Shown here in pieces: positions 14,238-22,871 of a stretch of DNA of 64,000 bases (its first letter is position 1; each line of letters opens with the position of its first letter). Source of the DNA: Pseudomonas fulva 12-X (GTDB lineage Bacteria; Pseudomonadota; Gammaproteobacteria; Pseudomonadales; Pseudomonadaceae); assembly GCF_000213805.1 (NCBI RefSeq), contig NC_015556.1, positions 2,604,001-2,668,000 of the forward strand. Reading direction: 5' to 3'. Below the pieces are notes generated by a model. That model saw only the letters and a program-made list of their open reading frames with translations, was not told where the DNA came from and ran no database searches. A program made the position numbers and the translations under genes.

Positions 14238-16450
14238 CACCGCGGCGAGCGCTCGCCCAGCCAGCTCAGCAGGCGCTCCAGCGACATTGGCCTGGCGAAT
14301 AGATAGCCCTGGGCCTCCAGGCAATCATGACGTTTCAGCCACTCGACCTGCTGCTGGTTCTCCACGCCCTCGGCGATCACCGTCATGCCGACACGCCGCG
14401 CGATCTGGATGATTGCCTCGGCGATGGCCTGGCCGTCGTCTTCCGCCCGCAGTTCTTCGACGAAACTGCGGTCGATCTTCAAACGGTCGGCCGGCAACTG
14501 GCGCAGGTAGCTGAGCGAGGAGAAACCGGTGCCGAAGTCGTCGATGGCCACCTTGACGCCCATGGCGCGCAACGCCAGCAGCTGCTCGCAGACCTGCTCG
14601 AACGAGCGCATGGCCACCGATTCGGTGATTTCCAGCTCGACCTGACTGGCACTCACTCCGGCCGCCTCCAGATGCAGCGTGAAGCGCTCGATGAAATCGC
14701 GCTGCAGCAACTGGCTGGCCGACACGTTGATCGCCACCCGAATATGACCGAACCCCGCCTCGTCCAGCCGCCGCGCCGCTTGCAAGGCCAGACGCATGAG
14801 CAGATCGCCCAGCGGCAGGATGTAACCGGTGGCCTCTGCCAGCGGAATGAACTCCAGCGGAGGGATCGCCTTGCCGTCGGGCTGGTACCAGCGCGCCAGC
14901 GCCTCGACACCGGTGACTACCCCGCTGCGCATATCAACCTGGGGTTGCAGCTCGATGCTGATCAGATCGCTGGCCACTGCGTCGCGCAGCGCCAGCAACA
15001 GGCGAAACGATTCGGCATGGGCGCTCTGCAACCGGCGGTCGTGCACCACGTGCTGGTCGTGCCCCAGCTGCTTGGCCTGCTTGAGGGTCAGCCGCGCATC
15101 CTGCAAGGCCACGCTGGCGGTGTCGTCGAAATCACGCAGATAGAGCGTGACGGTGCTCAGGCTGTGCACCTGCCCCAGCTCGTAAGGCCGATTGGGACGG
15201 CGGAACAGCGCCACGATATCCTCGGCGCGTACCTGCTCCTCGGGGCCCAGCACGGCGAACAGATCGTCGCGAATCCGCGCGATCAGCACATTGCTGTCGA
15301 AGGCATCACGCAGCCGGTTGGCCACCAGGCCGAGGATGAAATCCCCATAACCGGTTCCGAAGGCGGTGTTGGCGCCGGAAAAGTTGTCGATATCCAGCAG
15401 CACCAGCACCCGATCAGCCTTGTTCGGGCTGCTCAGGGTCATGTCCAGCATGCGGATCAGGGCGTTGCGGTTGGGAATCTTCAGCAGATCGTCCTGGTAG
15501 GCCATTTCCTCCAGGCGGCTGAACAGCGCCACGTTATAGAGGCCGCGGCTGATGCTGGCGCTGAACACTTCGAGCAATTCCAGTTCGGTGTCGTCCAGAG
15601 TCCGCTCGGTGGCCACGTAGCAGGCGTAGTCCGCGCCGGCCTGGAAGCGCGGGAAGAACAATACGGTGCAATCGTCAAAACGCAGCGTGGCCTGCTTTTG
15701 CAGACTGCAGCGCAGCGCACTGGCCACCGCTTCATCACCCAGGCCGCTGAGGTTGCCGTCGATGGAGCCGTAGAAGCGGCCACTGGCGCTGATCACATGG
15801 GCATCGGGTAGCTCGCCGGGGTTGGCGTCATGGGCCTTGACGCAGACGATTCCCTCGGCCTGCAGATCGAGCAGCGAGGCAATCTCAGAGAGAATCTTGG
15901 CCGACAGTTCGCGGGTGTTCTTCGAGCAGAATAGCGCATTGCTGGACTCGACGATCATCTGCAGGCCGCGGCGCGCGCGGGCGGTGGCCTTGAGCTGTGA
16001 ATAGCTGCGCAGCCCGGCGGTGAGTACCGTGCGCAGGCGTTCGGAACTGAGTTCGTTCTTGGACCAGTAGTCGTTGATGTCGTAGTCACGCATCACGCTC
16101 TGCACGGGCGCCATGCCGGGCTCGCCGGTCAGCAGCACGATACGGATCTCGGCATTGCCGATGACTTCGCGAAGGGTCTTGACCAGGCGCAGACCCGCGT
16201 CTTCGGTCTCCATCACCACGTCGAGCAGCACCAGGGCGAAATCCTGCTGCTCGGCCAGCAACATGGCAGCCTCGCGGTTGCTGAAGGCCTGCTGGATCTC
16301 GACACGACGGCCAAGGATGTCCATCTCGCCGATCGCGAAGGCGGTCGCGCGCTGAAAGTCCGGATCATCATCAACGGTCAGGATGCGCCATGCCGGGTGA
16401 GCGCTGTCAGCCACCGGCTCGTCATCTGAAAACACCACGGAATCATCCAT
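14237..16450 (-). CDS. Response regulator with DUF3369, degenerate GGDEF and EAL domains
   Basis: 737 residues from ATG 16450, preceded by AGGTGAG at 8 nt. An N-terminal receiver (TVDDDPDF; phosphoacceptor D77 in LVLLDVVME) is followed by DUF3369 (GLQMIVESSNALFCSKNTRELSAKIL), then a GGDEF-like domain whose active motif is lost (ARIRDDLFAVLG instead of GGDEF) and an EAL domain with the catalytic residues VEALARW, INVSASQL, EITES and IDDFGTGFSSL. The EAL part is therefore a plausible c-di-GMP phosphodiesterase, controlled by phosphorylation, with the GGDEF part possibly regulatory. The next gene, a histidine kinase, overlaps by the TGATG junction, which suggests a cognate pair. Confidence 0.94.
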   Translation of the reverse strand: MDDSVVFSDDEPVADSAHPAWRILTVDDDPDFQRATAFAIGEMDILGRRVEIQQAFSNREAAMLLAEQQDFALVLLDVVMETEDAGLRLVKTLREVIGNAEIRIVLLTGEPGMAPVQSVMRDYDINDYWSKNELSSERLRTVLTAGLRSYSQLKATARARRGLQMIVESSNALFCSKNTRELSAKILSEIASLLDLQAEGIVCVKAHDANPGELPDAHVISASGRFYGSIDGNLSGLGDEAVASALRCSLQKQATLRFDDCTVLFFPRFQAGADYACYVATERTLDDTELELLEVFSASISRGLYNVALFSRLEEMAYQDDLLKIPNRNALIRMLDMTLSSPNKADRVLVLLDIDNFSGANTAFGTGYGDFILGLVANRLRDAFDSNVLIARIRDDLFAVLGPEEQVRAEDIVALFRRPNRPYELGQVHSLSTVTLYLRDFDDTASVALQDARLTLKQAKQLGHDQHVVHDRRLQSAHAESFRLLLALRDAVASDLISIELQPQVDMRSGVVTGVEALARWYQPDGKAIPPLEFIPLAEATGYILPLGDLLMRLALQAARRLDEAGFGHIRVAINVSASQLLQRDFIERFTLHLEAAGVSASQVELEITESVAMRSFEQVCEQLLALRAMGVKVAIDDFGTGFSSLSYLRQLPADRLKIDRSFVEELRAEDDGQAIAEAIIQIARRVGMTVIAEGVENQQQVEWLKRHDCLEAQGYLFARPMSLERLLSWLGERSPR

Positions 16451-16626
16451 GAACCACACTCACCTTTCATTGCGTATAAAAGAAGCAAGGCCTGCCGTGC
16501 GCAAGTATAGCCAGCGCCAGAAAGACACAATGTCCATGATGGCATTTAGTAATGGCACGAATCGCACCACCTGTCGGTCTGAGCTCTGAGCAGGCCCGAG
16601 CGAGCGGCGGCAGACAAGGAGAGGCA

Positions 16627-17190
16627 ATGGCGTACTGGCTGGTCATCGACCTGGAAGCCACCACCGAGGAAGGTGGCTGGCCGGTCGAACATATGGAGAT
16701 CATCGAGATCGGGGCCAGCCTGGTGGATGCCAGCGGTCACGAGATCGACCACTTCCAGCGCTTCGTGCGGCCGCTGCGCCGGCCCATCCTGACCCGGTTC
16801 TGCCGGCAGCTGACCCATATCGCGCAGGCGGATGTAGACGCTGCAGCCACGCTGCCGACGCTGTGGCCGCAATTCGAGCGCTGGCTTGAACCCCACCACG
16901 CGCGCCTGGGTGGCTGGTGCAGCTGGGGCGACTACGACCGCCAGCAGCTGGAGCAGGACTGGCACCAGCACGGCCTAACCAGCCACCTGCAAACGCTGCC
17001 GCATCTGAACCTGAAACAGCGATTCGCCAAAGCGCGCCAACTCGCTCGGCCGGTCGGCCTGAATGCGGCGCTACAACTGGCCGGCATCAGCTTCAGCGGC
17101 CAGCAGCATCGCGCCCTCAACGACGCGCGAAATACCGCCCGCCTGCTGCCACTGGTGATCACCGAGCGCGGCAGCACGCGCAATACGTGA
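16627..17190 (+). CDS. DEDDh 3'-5' exonuclease (RNase T/ExoIII-like domain)
   Basis: 187 residues from ATG 16627, with AAGGAG 7 nt upstream; the in-frame ORF begins earlier but lacks a site. Exo I motif [12 protein letters not shown] (D and E ligands), Exo [16 protein letters not shown], Exo [17 protein letters not shown] (H and last D). This is the KapD/ERI-1-type group of DEDDh exonucleases acting on DNA or RNA 3' ends. The substrate is unknown. It is divergent from the EAL gene and precedes ppnP by 61 bp. Confidence 0.92.
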   Translation: MAYWLVIDLEATTEEGGWPVEHMEIIEIGASLVDASGHEIDHFQRFVRPLRRPILTRFCRQLTHIAQADVDAAATLPTLWPQFERWLEPHHARLGGWCSWGDYDRQQLEQDWHQHGLTSHLQTLPHLNLKQRFAKARQLARPVGLNAALQLAGISFSGQQHRALNDARNTARLLPLVITERGSTRNT

Positions 17191-17251
17191 CGCCATCAAA
17201 CGCCTTGGGCATACTTGCCTGCCATTTATTCTGCCGCTCACGAGGATGCAC

Positions 17252-17533
17252 ATGTTCAAGGTCAACGAGTATTTCGACGGTACCGTCAAATCCATCGCGT
17301 TCGGCATGGCAGAAGGCCCGGCCACGATTGGCGTGATGGCAGCAGGCGAATACGAGTTCGGCACCAGCCAACTGGAGGTCATGCACGTGATCGCCGGCGC
17401 CCTGACCGTCAAGCTGCCGGGCAGCGACAGCTGGGAAACCTTCACCGCCGGCAGCCGCTTCACCGTGCCGGCCGACAGCAAGTTCCAGCTCAAGGTCGAG
17501 CAGGACACCGCCTACCTGTGCGAATACCGCTGA
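17252..17533 (+). CDS. ppnP: Pyrimidine/purine nucleoside phosphorylase
   Basis: 93 residues from ATG 17252 ([19 protein letters not shown]), with GAGG in the ACGAGGATGCAC stretch upstream. It is a single cupin barrel ([51 protein letters not shown]) of the YaiE/DUF1255 family, shown in E. coli to split many nucleosides phosphorolytically to base and ribose-1-phosphate. Length and all core motifs match. A strong terminator follows. Confidence 0.95.
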   Translation: MFKVNEYFDGTVKSIAFGMAEGPATIGVMAAGEYEFGTSQLEVMHVIAGALTVKLPGSDSWETFTAGSRFTVPADSKFQLKVEQDTAYLCEYR

Positions 17534-17548
17534 CAGGTGTTGCGGTAT

Positions 17549-17579
17549 GAAAAAGCCCGGCCAAGTGCCGGGCTTTTTA
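17549..17579 (+). terminator. Terminator of ppnP
   Basis: AAAAAGCCCGG (17550-17560) pairs with CCGGGCTTTTT (17568-17578) around CCAAGTG. It is symmetrical and may work in both directions. Confidence 0.92.
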
Positions 17580-17605
17580 CATTCCAGAGCAGCACTCGCC
17601 GCTCA

Positions 17606-17746
17606 GAGCCTGTTCAAAGTCTCGCGAGCTAGAGCAATGCAAGGCGAAACAGGCGAGGACGCGGAGTTTACGAGCTGTAAATGAGCAGTCCGAGCCTGCT
17701 TTCAACGCAGCAGTGCCGACGCACAGCAGACTTTGAACAGGTTCTC
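17606..17746. repeat. 141-bp long-hairpin intergenic repeat, copy 1
   Basis: The ends are inverted repeats: GAGCCTGTTCAAAGTCT (17606-17622) and the complement of AGACTTTGAACAGGTTCTC (17728-17746). Inside, further arms pair: GCAATGC with GCAGTGC, AAACAGGC with GCCTGCTTT, and at the tip TTTAC-GAGCT-GTAAA (17667-17681). The whole element can fold into one long imperfect stem. The core recurs in inverted orientation at 28675-28799. Its right end supplies the stop codon of the DUF1289 gene. I see no protein-coding capacity. It resembles a non-autonomous palindromic (MITE-like) element. Confidence 0.85.
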
Positions 17747-18221
17747 AGACGCGCAGCTCCATCCCTTCCTTGAGAAAACGCGGCGCGATATAGCGCTCGA
17801 AATGCGCCTCGGAAAGCAGGAAGAATTCACGGTCGATGGCGTCACGCAGATCGGGCAGCTCCCAGTCGCGAAATTCGGGCAGCAGGACGATACCGTAGGC
17901 TTCCAGCTGGGTGATCACCCGGGCGCCGCGGGCCAGTAACTGGTAGGCCCAGCAATAGGGCGACTGCTGGGGCAGGAAGCGAATCTGTCGCTGCTGCAGC
18001 TGCTTGAGCAGCAGAGCCTCGTCGAACACCTCCAACTTGGCGGCCATCACCTGCACCAGCAACATTTCAAGGCGCGTCCACACCGACTGCTTTTCCTCGT
18101 CGCTGTAGCCGTTCCAGTTGATCACCTCGTGGTGAAAGCGCTTGCAGCCGCGGCATACGGTGTCCCCGAAAACCGTGGAGCAAAGGCCTATGCAAGGCGT
18201 CTTGATACGTTGATTGGGCAT
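17745..18221 (-). CDS. DUF1289 domain protein
   Basis: 158 residues from ATG 18221 (MPNQRIKTPCIGLCSTVFGDTVCRGCKRFHHEVINW). The four cysteines in TPCIGLC...CRGC are the DUF1289 (Fe-S or zinc cluster) signature at the N-terminus. The rest (QQSPYCWAYQLLARGAR...LPELRDAIDREFFLLSEAHFERYIAPRFL-like) is a conserved C-terminal part found in Pseudomonas homologues. Function unknown. Its stop codon lies inside the inverted end of the 141-bp repeat, so insertion of the repeat may have reset the C-terminus. Confidence 0.88.
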   Translation of the reverse strand: MPNQRIKTPCIGLCSTVFGDTVCRGCKRFHHEVINWNGYSDEEKQSVWTRLEMLLVQVMAAKLEVFDEALLLKQLQQRQIRFLPQQSPYCWAYQLLARGARVITQLEAYGIVLLPEFRDWELPDLRDAIDREFFLLSEAHFERYIAPRFLKEGMELRV

Positions 18222-18308
18222 GCTTTGAATCGATACACCGGAAAATAAGGCGTGCATCTTAGCCCTTTGTCTAATGGGGATCACCCCAGAGCTCGATGGG
18301 TCTTTTAC

Positions 18309-18337
18309 TTAACTTCACGCAAAGATTCGGCTAGAAT
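18309..18337 (+). promoter_or_regulatory. Putative sigma70 promoter of acnB
   Basis: TTAACT (18309-18314) as -35, a 17-bp spacer and TAGAAT (18332-18337) as -10. It predicts transcription from about 18344, leaving a leader of roughly 270 nt before the acnB GTG. Inferred from sequence only. Confidence 0.5.
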
Positions 18338-18341
18338 CAGC

Positions 18342-18617
18342 GCGCCTTGCGAAAGGCGCCAATGTCCGTTGGAAGCTGTTTTCAAAGCGTCACGAGCACA
18401 GTCGATCCTGCAGCACGATAGTTGGCGTGGTCACCCTCAGGCCATGCCAGCCCTCATCAGACCCCGTTCTGCAGGCGTAAAACTTTGAAAGCAGCTTCCG
18501 GATGGAAGTATCGAAACCATCGTGCTCAGCCCATGAGGCTGCGCGACGGATGTGTTTGATGCGTTCCTGCATGCGTCCCGGACTTCCCATTTGGGACCAC
18601 TGATGAGGGTAATAACT
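18342..18617 (+). promoter_or_regulatory. Structured 5' leader of acnB
   Basis: The leader begins with the hairpin GCGCCTT-GCGA-AAGGCGC (18342-18359). A long-range 17-bp helix follows between 18371-18387 (GGAAGCTGTTTTCAAAG) and 18483-18499 (complement GGAAGCTGCTTTCAAAG; the single difference is a G-U pair in RNA). It encloses TGGCGTGG/CCATGCCA (8 bp, with a G-U pair). AGCACGAT (18412-18419) could instead pair with ATCGTGCT (18519-18526), and CTTCC-GGAT-GGAAG (18495-18508) competes with the long helix. No ORF of note lies here. A cis-acting regulator or a separate small RNA are both possible. Confidence 0.5.
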
Positions 18618-21227
18618 GTGCTTGAAGCCTACCGCAAACACGTAGCAGAGCGTGCCGCCCAGGGTATCGTGCCCCAGCCGCTAAACGCCGAACAAACTGC
18701 CGGTCTCGTCGACCTGCTGAAGAACCCGCCGGCCGGCGAAGAAGAATTCCTCCTCGATCTGATCACCAATCGCGTGCCGCCAGGCGTCGACGAAGCGGCC
18801 TACGTGAAGGCCGGCTTCCTGTCCGCCATCGCCAAGGGCGAAGCCACTTCCCCGCTGCTCGACAAGAAACGCGCCACCGAACTGCTGGGCACCATGCAGG
18901 GCGGCTACAACATCGCCACCCTGGTCGAGCTGCTCGATAGCGCCGAACTGGGCGCCATTGCCGCCGAACAGCTCAAGCACACCCTGCTGATGTTCGACGC
19001 CTTCCACGACGTGGCCGAAAAGGCCAAGGCCGGTAACGCCAATGCCAAGGCCGTGCTGGAATCCTGGGCTGCCGGTGAGTGGTTCACCAAGCGTCCGGCG
19101 ATTGCCGAGAAGTACAGCCTGAGCGTCTTCAAGGTGCCGGGTGAAACCAACACCGACGACCTGTCGCCGGCTCCGGACGCCTGGTCGCGCCCTGACATCC
19201 CGCTGCACGCCCTGGCCATGCTGAAAATGGCCCGCGACGGCATCGTTCCCGAGCAGCCTGGCTCCATCGGCCCGCTGAAGCAAATCGAAGAAGTACGCGC
19301 CAAGGGCTTCCCTGTTGCCTACGTCGGTGACGTGGTCGGTACCGGTTCCTCGCGTAAATCCGCCACCAACTCGGTGCTGTGGTTCTTCGGCGATGACATC
19401 CCGTACGTTCCGAACAAGCGCGCTGGCGGCTTCTGCTTCGGCTCCAAGATCGCCCCGATCTTCTACAACACCATGGAAGATGCCGGCGCCCTGCCGATCG
19501 AGTTCGACGTGTCGAACATCGAAATGGGCGACGTGATCGACGTCTACCCGCATGCTGGCAAGGTCTGCAAGCACGGCACCGACGAAGTCATCACCACCTT
19601 CGAACTGAAGACTCCGGTGCTGCTCGACGAAGTTCGCGCTGGCGGCCGTATTCCGCTGATCGTCGGCCGTGGCCTGACCGACAAGGCACGTGCAGAGCTG
19701 GGCATGGGCCCGACCGACCTGTTCGCACTGCCGGAAGCGCCGGTTGATACTGGCAAGGGCTACACCCTGGCGCAGAAGATGGTCGGCAAGGCCTGCGGCC
19801 TGCCGGAAGGCAAAGGCGTTCGTCCGGGCACCTACTGCGAACCGAAGATGACCACCGTCGGCTCCCAGGACACCACTGGCCCGATGACCCGCGACGAGCT
19901 GAAAGACCTGGCGTGCCTGGGCTTCTCCGCTGATCTGGTCATGCAGTCGTTCTGCCACACCGCGGCCTATCCGAAGCCGATCGACGTCACCACCCACCAC
20001 ACCCTGCCGGACTTCATCCGCACCCGTGGCGGCGTGTCCCTGCGTCCTGGCGACGGCATCATCCACAGCTGGCTGAACCGCATGCTGCTGCCCGACACCG
20101 TCGGCACCGGCGGCGACTCGCACACCCGCTTCCCGATCGGCATCAGCTTCCCGGCAGGTTCCGGCCTGGTCGCCTTCGCCGCTGCCACCGGCGTCATGCC
20201 GCTGGACATGCCGGAATCCGTACTGGTGCGTTTCAAGGGCAAGCTGCAACCGGGCATCACCCTGCGTGACCTGGTTCATGCCATCCCCTACTACGCCATC
20301 CAGAAGGGCCTGCTGACCGTCGAGAAGAAAGGCAAGAAGAACATCTTCTCCGGCCGCATCCTCGAGATCGAAGGCCTCGACGAACTGACCGTCGAGCAGG
20401 CGTTCGAGCTGTCCGACGCCTCTGCCGAGCGTTCGGCTGCCGGCTGCACCATCAAGCTGCCGGAAAAGGCCATCGCCGAGTACCTGAAATCGAACATCAC
20501 CCTGCTGCGCTGGATGATCAGCGAAGGCTACGGCGATGCGCGCACCATGGAGCGTCGCGCGCAGGCCATGGAAGCCTGGCTGGCGAACCCGCAGCTGCTG
20601 TCCGCCGACGCCGATGCCGAGTACGCCGAAATCATCGAAATCGACCTGGCCGACGTCAAGGAGCCTGTGCTCTGCGCGCCGAACGACCCGGACGACGCGC
20701 GTCTGCTGTCGACCGTTGCCGGCGAGAAGATCGACGAAGTGTTCATCGGTTCCTGCATGACCAACATCGGTCACTTCCGCGCTGCCGGCAAGCTGCTCGA
20801 CAAGGTCAAGGGTTCCATCCCGACCCGTCTGTGGCTGTCGCCGCCGACCAAGATGGACGCTCACCAGCTGACCGAAGAAGGCTACTACGGCATCTACGGC
20901 AAGGCCGGTGCCCGCATGGAAATGCCGGGTTGCTCGCTGTGCATGGGTAACCAGGCACGTGTGGCGGCGAACTCCACCGTGGTATCGACCTCGACGCGTA
21001 ACTTCCCGAACCGTCTGGGCGATGGCGCCAACGTGTACCTGGCATCGGCCGAACTGGCCGCTGTCGCTTCGATCATCGGCAAACTGCCGACCGTCGAGGA
21101 GTACATGGAGTACGCGAAGAACATCGACAGCATGGCTGCCGACGTTTACCGCTACCTGAGCTTCGACCAGATCGCCGAGTTCCGCGAAGCTGCGGCCAGC
21201 GCGAACATCCCGGTCGTTCAAGCCTAA
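18618..21227 (+). CDS. acnB: Bifunctional aconitate hydratase 2/2-methylisocitrate dehydratase
   Basis: 869 residues from GTG 18618, with GAGG 9 nt upstream; the product [23 protein letters not shown] matches the Pseudomonas AcnB N-terminus and length. It interconverts citrate and isocitrate in the TCA cycle and acts on 2-methylisocitrate in propionate use. Domain order is that of AcnB: N-terminal HEAT-like helical domain, swivel domain ([20 protein letters not shown]), then the Fe-S catalytic domains. The 4Fe-4S ligands are C713 in [16 protein letters not shown] and C772/C775 in [10 protein letters not shown]. Other active-site blocks ([13 protein letters not shown]) are intact. It is a single gene between a long leader and a strong terminator. 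Confidence 0.98.
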   Translation: MLEAYRKHVAERAAQGIVPQPLNAEQTAGLVDLLKNPPAGEEEFLLDLITNRVPPGVDEAAYVKAGFLSAIAKGEATSPLLDKKRATELLGTMQGGYNIATLVELLDSAELGAIAAEQLKHTLLMFDAFHDVAEKAKAGNANAKAVLESWAAGEWFTKRPAIAEKYSLSVFKVPGETNTDDLSPAPDAWSRPDIPLHALAMLKMARDGIVPEQPGSIGPLKQIEEVRAKGFPVAYVGDVVGTGSSRKSATNSVLWFFGDDIPYVPNKRAGGFCFGSKIAPIFYNTMEDAGALPIEFDVSNIEMGDVIDVYPHAGKVCKHGTDEVITTFELKTPVLLDEVRAGGRIPLIVGRGLTDKARAELGMGPTDLFALPEAPVDTGKGYTLAQKMVGKACGLPEGKGVRPGTYCEPKMTTVGSQDTTGPMTRDELKDLACLGFSADLVMQSFCHTAAYPKPIDVTTHHTLPDFIRTRGGVSLRPGDGIIHSWLNRMLLPDTVGTGGDSHTRFPIGISFPAGSGLVAFAAATGVMPLDMPESVLVRFKGKLQPGITLRDLVHAIPYYAIQKGLLTVEKKGKKNIFSGRILEIEGLDELTVEQAFELSDASAERSAAGCTIKLPEKAIAEYLKSNITLLRWMISEGYGDARTMERRAQAMEAWLANPQLLSADADAEYAEIIEIDLADVKEPVLCAPNDPDDARLLSTVAGEKIDEVFIGSCMTNIGHFRAAGKLLDKVKGSIPTRLWLSPPTKMDAHQLTEEGYYGIYGKAGARMEMPGCSLCMGNQARVAANSTVVSTSTRNFPNRLGDGANVYLASAELAAVASIIGKLPTVEEYMEYAKNIDSMAADVYRYLSFDQIAEFREAAASANIPVVQA

Positions 21228-21248
21228 GGCGTCACCCGCGTCCAAAGG

Positions 21249-21276
21249 AGCCCCGCCCAGTGCGGGGCTTTTTTAT
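21249..21276 (+). terminator. Terminator of acnB
   Basis: AGCCCCGC and GCGGGGCT around CCAGT, followed by six T. Confidence 0.93.
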
Positions 21277-21299
21277 GGCTCCTCGCACGCCGAACTACA

Positions 21300-21360
21300 T
21301 AGGAGCGGCTTCAGCCGCGAGCCCTTCACAGGCTGTCGCGGATGCCCGGCCCGCTCCCCG
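21300..21360. repeat. REP-like palindromic sequence
   Basis: TAGGAGCGGCTTCAGCCGCGA is the common Pseudomonas REP-type head with the inner hairpin GCGGC-TTCA-GCCGC. A degenerate opposing half (TCGCGG...CCCGCTCC) closes an outer hairpin. It lies between acnB and the next gene; the rest of the 21361-21518 gap shows nothing specific. Confidence 0.7.
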
Positions 21361-21518
21361 TCAAGACACCGCTCGCACGAGAATGGCCGCGAACTGTACC
21401 GGATACAGCTGTGCTGGCCGCTTCGCTGTAGCGGACAAGCAGCCGTGGGCTGTATCTGACAGGCCGCCATGGCCCTCGGTTAGGGTTGCACATCGCCGCC
21501 AACTACCGAGACCCACCC

Positions 21519-22868
21519 ATGCGCACTGCCGAACACGCCCTGCTGACCGACGCCGACCGCCGCGCCATCGCCTATAACGACTCGCTCGAGCAGCGCCGGG
21601 TCTATCCCCACGAGAGCGCCATCGCCGCCCTGGATGCCTTCGACCAGCCCCTGCCAACCAAGGGGCAGGATGCCGGACAGGTACTGCACGCCCTCGATGA
21701 ACTCGGCTCGCCCGCCACCGTTACCAGTAACGGGCCGCGCTATTTCGGCTTCGTGATCGGCGCCACCCTGCCTGCCGCGGCAGCCGCCGAACGGATGGTG
21801 CTGGCCTGGGATCAGTGCGCGTCATCCGCGGACGGCTCGCCCATCGCCGACAAACTGGAAAAGGTCGCCGCCCGCTGGGTCTGCGAGGCACTCGGCCTGC
21901 CAGGTCAAAGTGCCGTCGGCTTCGGCACCAGCGCCACCGCCTGCACCCTCGCCTGCCTGGCAGCCGCACGTCGCACTTTGCTGGCGAGGCAGGGCTGGGA
22001 TTTCGACCAAGACGGCTTGATCGGCGCCCCGGAAATCCGCGTGGTGATTTCCGAAACCGCCCATATCACCGTGAAGAAGGCGCTGCGCGTACTGGGTTTC
22101 GGCATGCGCCGACTGCTTCTGGCTCCGGTGGATCAGCACGGCCGCATCGATCCGGCCCGGCTCCCCGAACTGGACGAACGCACCGTGCTGATTCTGCAGG
22201 CTGGCGAGGTCAATACCGGCGAGTTCGACCGCTTCGCCGAGCTGATACCCAAGGCCAAAGCCGCTGGTGCCTGGGTGCACGTCGATGGTGCCTTTGGGCT
22301 GTGGGTACGGGCGTCGTCCTCGGCCGGGCTGGCCGACAGCGTGGAGCTGGCGGACAGCTGGACCACCGATGGCCACAAGTGGCTGAACACCCCTTATGAC
22401 AGCGCCATGGCCATCTGCCGCGACGGCGATGCCCTGGCCACTGCGATGAACAGCGACGCCGCCTACGCCATGGCCTCGAAGGAATCGCAAAAGAACCTGA
22501 CCCTGGAGTTCTCGCGCCGCGCGAGAGGCGTGGCGATCTGGGCAGCGCTGGCCAACCTGGGCCGCGATGGCCTGGCCGATATGATCGACCGACACATCCG
22601 CCAGGCCGGGCGCCTCGCCGAGGCGCTTCGTGCCGGCGGCTATCAGGTGCTCAACCGGGTGCGCCTCAACCAGGTGCTGGTACGCGCCGATTCGGACGAG
22701 CAGACCACGGAGATTCTCCAGGCCGCCCAGGCCTCTGGCGAAGCCTGGTTCGGGTCAACCGTCTGGCAGGGGCAGCCGGCCTTTCGCCTGAGCGTCAGTT
22801 CCTGGCGCACCACGGACGCCGATATCGACGCCCTGATCGCCCTGCTCCTGCGCCTGAAAGACGCCTGA
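21519..22868 (+). CDS. Pyridoxal-phosphate-dependent decarboxylase (group II) family protein
   Basis: 449 residues from ATG 21519. The group II decarboxylase fold is visible in GFGTSATACTLACLAAARRTLLARQGWD, the histidine-containing ISETAHITVKKALRVLGFG, the aspartate in AWVHVDGAFGLWV and the PLP-lysine segment SWTTDGHKWLNTPYDSAMAI. Related enzymes decarboxylate glutamate, aspartate, tyrosine or diaminobutyrate. The substrate cannot be assigned. The ribosome site is weak. It stands alone and is convergent with the beta-lactamase gene with only 3 bp between them. Confidence 0.88.
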   Translation: MRTAEHALLTDADRRAIAYNDSLEQRRVYPHESAIAALDAFDQPLPTKGQDAGQVLHALDELGSPATVTSNGPRYFGFVIGATLPAAAAAERMVLAWDQCASSADGSPIADKLEKVAARWVCEALGLPGQSAVGFGTSATACTLACLAAARRTLLARQGWDFDQDGLIGAPEIRVVISETAHITVKKALRVLGFGMRRLLLAPVDQHGRIDPARLPELDERTVLILQAGEVNTGEFDRFAELIPKAKAAGAWVHVDGAFGLWVRASSSAGLADSVELADSWTTDGHKWLNTPYDSAMAICRDGDALATAMNSDAAYAMASKESQKNLTLEFSRRARGVAIWAALANLGRDGLADMIDRHIRQAGRLAEALRAGGYQVLNRVRLNQVLVRADSDEQTTEILQAAQASGEAWFGSTVWQGQPAFRLSVSSWRTTDADIDALIALLLRLKDA

Positions 22869-22871
22869 GCG

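Noticed and set aside
18681..21245. 854-codon open frame on the minus strand opposite acnB
   Set aside because: It is the mirror of a highly expressed, GC-rich gene; its translation is low in complexity (V/D/G/Q/A rich), has no domain, and acnB on the plus strand matches its family end to end.
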